NCBI RefSeq assembly: GCF_015207985.1 | Contig: NZ_JADEVV010000013.1 | Location: forward strand, 1 to 64,000 | DNA length: 64,000 nucleotides | Reading direction: 5' to 3' | DNA from: Synechocystis salina LEGE 00031 | GTDB taxonomy: Bacteria > Cyanobacteriota > Cyanobacteriia > Cyanobacteriales > Microcystaceae | In this document: positions 60,650-64,000 of the stretch, piece by piece | How the letters are laid out: each line of letters starts with the position of its first letter | Position numbering within the stretch: the stretch's first letter is position 1 | Made by a program: the position numbers and the translations under genes | Notes under the pieces: model-generated | What the model was told of the DNA's origin: nothing | The model's database searches: none | The model's input: only the letters and a program-made list of their open reading frames with translations

Positions 60650-63298
60650 ATGGCCACTACCAATGGCTTCAATATTGTCTTTGACTACCGCTTTGATACT
60701 AATGGGTTGTTTACCCTAGAACGACGTAATACCTTAGAAGCCGCCGCTGACATTTGGGAAAGTTATATTCAAGACGATTTTCCCGACTTAGTTGCCGGTT
60801 TTGATGTCACGATCAAAAATCCCCAAACTGGCGCAGACGTTGACCTCATCTTACCGGCGATCGATGATATTTTAATTTTTGTGGGCTTCCAATCCCCTCC
60901 TTTCGGCACCGGCGGAGCAAATACCTTAGCCCGGGGTGGATATAGCGGTCAAACTATTGGTACGTTGTTTCGCAATCGCATTGAAGCTAGCAACTTTGAG
61001 CCTTGGGTTGGCAATCTCTCCTTTGATCCTTCTCCCAATGGCGGCGTGATTGATGATTGGTTTTTTGATCAAACTCCAGCAACAAGTACCGATATTCCGT
61101 CCGGTAAACGAGATTTTCTCTCGGTGGCACTCCATGAGCTTGGCCATGCTTTGGGCATAGGAACCGCCCCAATTTCCGATCAACAAGGCAATGGCGGTTC
61201 TCTCGGTGGTTTCAACGCTCGTTTAGTTAATAATGGTCAACCTATTCCCCTTGAAGCAGATCTGAACCATTTCCAAGAGGGCATCTTTGATGATTTGACC
61301 CTAATGGATCCCATTTATAACAACAATCAACGGGTATTGCCGTCAGTTTATGATCTCGCTTGGCTAGCAGATATTGGTTATGAAATTAAGCCGACAGGGG
61401 GTTTTAATTTTGTTGCCCAAGGTTCATCTCTTCCTCTCGCAACCAATGGTAGCGACGCTACTATTTTCGGTACCATTCTCGATGATCAAATTGATGGCTT
61501 AGGTGGCGATGATCAAATTCAAGGCGATCTGGGTAATGACAAGCTTTTTGGCGGGCCAGGCAATGATCTGATTTTTGGTAATGAGGACAACGATGAACTA
61601 TATGGCGACGATGGCGATGACCAACTACAAGGGGGCATTGGTGATGACCAACTGTTTGGAGGAACTGGGAATGACCTCTTATTTGGGCAGGAAGGTAACG
61701 ATGAGTTACACGGCGACGATGGCGATGACCAACTGCAAGGGGGTGAAGGCAATGACTTTTTAGATGGGGGGAAGGGTAACGATAGTTTATTTGGGGGTTT
61801 AGGAATTGATAAATTTTATTTTGGCCTCGAAAATGGGCAAGATACAATCAATGATTTTGACGTTGCTACTGAAATTATCCAAGTAGCCGCGGAATATGGT
61901 TTTGCTAATGGGAGTGAAATTTTATCCACCTTGTCCAAACCATTTAGCAATGTCTCGCAGTTTAATTTAAGTGCTAATGATTACATTCGTGTTTTTCATA
62001 ATGTCCAGTCGGGAACACCCTTAACCGCGGCAAATTTCCAAATAGTTTCTTCTTCCTCTACCCCTGTAACTTTAGCTATTTCCGCCACCAATGGGAACCA
62101 AACCGAAGGTAATGCTGGTGCCAAGGCTTTTACTTTCACTATTAATCGTTCTGGTAGCACCACCGGAACCAATAACGTCAACTGGGAGGTAACGGGCACA
62201 GGTAACAATCCCGTTAATGCTAACGATTTTGTCGGAGGAGTTCTACCCAGCGGGGTTGTCAGCTTTGCTGCCGGGGAAACCAACAAAGTCATTACCGTTA
62301 ATGTTCAAGGGGATACAACCGTTGAAGCCAACGAAACCTTCCGAGTAAACCTGAGTAATCCCACTAACGGTGCGACCATCACCACTGCCAATGCCGAAGG
62401 CATCATTACTAATGACGACGAAGAAGTTATACCTCCGCTACCTATAATTCCAAGTATTACACTAGCTGTTTCTCCCAATAGTGTTACCGAAGACGGAGCG
62501 GCTAATTTAGTTTATACCTTCACCCGCCCAGGTGATGCCACTCAAGCATTAACAGTCAATTACAGTATTACTGGAACAGCCAATAGCTCTGATTACACTG
62601 GAGCGACCCCTGGCACGGGAAAAACAATTACCTTCACTGCCGGTTCTAACACTGCAATCTTAACAATTGACCCGATAGCGGATACCACAGTTGAACCTGA
62701 TGAAACCGTTATTGTGACTCTGGCATCAGGAATTGGTTACACTGTCGGCACCACAGGAGTAGTGACAGGAATAATCACTAATGATGATGCTGCCATCCCC
62801 ACTATTCCAACAGACCCTACCATTCCCCCATCGGACGGTTTATTGTCCTCTTTTATTCGCTTTCAAAACACAAATCAACCTGGAACCTATTTATTTGCCA
62901 GTGCAGGGGAAGCTGCGGCTATTCGTAGTAACCCCGGCTTGAGGCAGTTCGCAGAGGAAGGGGTTGCCTTCCGTGTTGCCCTACAAAAAACAGATCCATT
63001 GCAACAGGCATTCTTCCGTTTTCAAAATACGAATCTGCCTGGTACTTACTTGTTTGTTAATGAAGGGGAAGCAGCCGCTATTCGTAGTAACCCTGGCTTG
63101 AGCAACTTCGTAGAAGAAGGCCTTGCTTTTTATGCCTATGGATCAGGCACAGGAAACGGAACCGTTGATTTTACTCGTTTTCAGAGTGTAGGCGTTCCTG
63201 GTACTTATCTGTTTACCTCTCCTGGAGAAACATCTTCTGTGATAGGGAATCCCAATTTTGTCAGGGAAGGAGTCGCCTTTTCTGCTGCTCTTGGTTGA
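60650..63298 (+). CDS. Large secreted metallopeptidase with RTX and Calx-beta repeats
   Basis: An 882-residue protein. Residues 1-265 form a zinc peptidase domain with HELGHALGIGTAP at 162-174 (HExxHxxG; the position of the usual third His is Thr). Residues 270-390 hold RTX nonapeptides such as GGDDQIQGD, GNDKLFGGPGNDLIFG and GDDQLQGGEGNDFLDGG, which bind Ca2+ and suit type I secretion. Two Calx-beta domains follow (about 470-590, 605-715). The C-terminus has three repeats built on RFQNTNQPGTYLFASAGEAA. No signal peptide is seen, consistent with type I export. An AGGACAAC-type ribosome region precedes it. Confidence 0.9.
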   Translation: MATTNGFNIVFDYRFDTNGLFTLERRNTLEAAADIWESYIQDDFPDLVAGFDVTIKNPQTGADVDLILPAIDDILIFVGFQSPPFGTGGANTLARGGYSGQTIGTLFRNRIEASNFEPWVGNLSFDPSPNGGVIDDWFFDQTPATSTDIPSGKRDFLSVALHELGHALGIGTAPISDQQGNGGSLGGFNARLVNNGQPIPLEADLNHFQEGIFDDLTLMDPIYNNNQRVLPSVYDLAWLADIGYEIKPTGGFNFVAQGSSLPLATNGSDATIFGTILDDQIDGLGGDDQIQGDLGNDKLFGGPGNDLIFGNEDNDELYGDDGDDQLQGGIGDDQLFGGTGNDLLFGQEGNDELHGDDGDDQLQGGEGNDFLDGGKGNDSLFGGLGIDKFYFGLENGQDTINDFDVATEIIQVAAEYGFANGSEILSTLSKPFSNVSQFNLSANDYIRVFHNVQSGTPLTAANFQIVSSSSTPVTLAISATNGNQTEGNAGAKAFTFTINRSGSTTGTNNVNWEVTGTGNNPVNANDFVGGVLPSGVVSFAAGETNKVITVNVQGDTTVEANETFRVNLSNPTNGATITTANAEGIITNDDEEVIPPLPIIPSITLAVSPNSVTEDGAANLVYTFTRPGDATQALTVNYSITGTANSSDYTGATPGTGKTITFTAGSNTAILTIDPIADTTVEPDETVIVTLASGIGYTVGTTGVVTGIITNDDAAIPTIPTDPTIPPSDGLLSSFIRFQNTNQPGTYLFASAGEAAAIRSNPGLRQFAEEGVAFRVALQKTDPLQQAFFRFQNTNLPGTYLFVNEGEAAAIRSNPGLSNFVEEGLAFYAYGSGTGNGTVDFTRFQSVGVPGTYLFTSPGETSSVIGNPNFVREGVAFSAALG

Positions 63299-63491
63299 TT
63301 CAACTTAGCTAACTTCTGTTTCAATTACAGAGATAGTTCGGTGGGCCGAGTGAGGGTCGCCCCTCTCCCTACCCATTCAATGTTTTACCAAGTTCCTTGG
63401 GTCGTGCCTCTAGTCTTAATCCACCAAATTTCTTGGGAGGAGTTGGGATAAACTGGCGATCGCCGACTAAACCCTTATTTATTCCGCCTCT

Positions 63492-63549
63492 GCCAATCCC
63501 AAGGCCGCTCTGCATTTCCATTAGACCAGACCCCTGCCTTACTGGCGAT
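63492..63549 (+). repeat. Short dispersed repeat C, copy 2
   Basis: GCCAATCCCAAGGCCGCTCT, GCATTTCCATTAGACC, then GCCTTACTGGCGAT, matching 47381-47437. GGCGATCGCC with ACTAAACCCTTATTTATTC precedes it. The remaining 63299-63637 gap shows no gene. Confidence 0.65.
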
Positions 63550-63637
63550 TCAATAACTAGGTGAATGACCCTAGCATTGACAAGACAATGCAATCGCATT
63601 ACCATCAGCATATGATTTTACAGGTTGAGAGGTTGCT

Positions 63638-63970
63638 ATGGCTGGAATATTATCACCCTGCCCAGAATCTACCCTTACGGATCGCTATCAGACCACAGTG
63701 CCTGATCCGGTTCGCAAAGCCCTTGGACTCAATAAACGAGATAAAATTTGTTACACCATCGAACCCGACGGCAAAGTATGGATTTCTAGGATTGACCAGG
63801 AAGAACAGGATCCAGTGTTAGGGAAGTTTTTAGATTTTCTGGCGCAAGATATAGAAAAAAATCCTCAGCAGATACAAGCAATCAGCTCTGAGCTTGTTGG
63901 TCGTGTGCAGTCGCTAGTCTCGGGCGTTGATGTGGATCTGGACGCTCCCCTGTTGGGTGAGGACGAATAG
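63638..63970 (+). CDS. PrlF/SohA-type AbrB antitoxin
   Basis: A 110-residue protein: STLTDRYQTTVPDPVRKALG, LNKRDKICYTIEPDGKVWIS is the swapped-hairpin AbrB fold, followed by DPVLGKFLDFLAQDIEKNPQ, the PrlF-specific helix. PrlF neutralises the YhaV ribonuclease toxin encoded immediately downstream in many bacteria. Here only 30 bases remain to the window edge, so the toxin cannot be seen. The start at 63638 (MAGILSPCPESTL) fits the family. Confidence 0.88.
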   Translation: MAGILSPCPESTLTDRYQTTVPDPVRKALGLNKRDKICYTIEPDGKVWISRIDQEEQDPVLGKFLDFLAQDIEKNPQQIQAISSELVGRVQSLVSGVDVDLDAPLLGEDE

Positions 63971-64000
63971 GTTTGTCAATAGATGAGTCTTTAGTAATTA

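Overview
The window looks like chromosome of a Synechocystis-like unicellular cyanobacterium. The palindrome GCGATCGC (HIP1) recurs throughout. There is a high-light-inducible hliB-lilA operon, a separate hliC-type gene, an NMN adenylyltransferase-Nudix/nicotinamide phosphoribosyltransferase pair, umuDC, phosphoketolase, an RMD1/DUF155 protein and a cyanobacterial IS1341-type tnpB. The species is inferred from family resemblance only. I see no rRNA, tRNA or CRISPR array.

Layout. 0-10 kb: SnoaL-like protein, old yellow enzyme, cytochrome b561, an RND efflux operon with a divergent PadR regulator, then an SDR gene (broken) divergent from a second PadR. 10-24 kb: Kir-type K+ channel, zinc-ribbon membrane protein, DUF3592, DUF4334, SDR, GNAT, YgjP/SprT-like metallopeptidase, a TnpB element with a recognisable right end, an RMD1 pair, VapBC, SelO. 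24-37 kb: a stress/carbon island (phosphoketolase, PII-like protein, hibernation factor, baeRF-like protein, two FAD enzymes, a fatty-acid desaturase, DUF2254) in which several genes are frameshifted or reduced to stubs. 37-47 kb: PIN toxin with a broken antitoxin, dead resolvase, NAD salvage pair, dead IS1, Hlip genes, a plasmid-like parA operon, an HNH gene broken by a 7-bp tandem duplication. 46-64 kb: umuDC with a partial umuD duplicate, RecD2, esterase, Rpn-type nuclease genes embedded in dispersed repeats, deacetylase, ArfB, a thiamine-dependent decarboxylase, EcsC, a DUF4160/DUF2442 pair, a candidate small RNA, a large RTX/Calx-beta metallopeptidase and a PrlF antitoxin.

Two themes stand out. 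First, a dispersed repeat of about 110-130 bp, usually bounded by HIP1 sites, occurs at least seven times, mostly at gene 3' ends. One pair brackets an intact Rpn nuclease gene, and another copy is fused to a truncated second Rpn gene at a duplication junction. A 359-bp umuD duplication also ends exactly at the HIP1 that starts a repeat copy. Second, gene decay is heavy: at least ten loci carry in-frame stops, short indels or truncation while their flanking reading frames stay recognisable. Both themes are read from the sequence by eye; their mechanism is inference.
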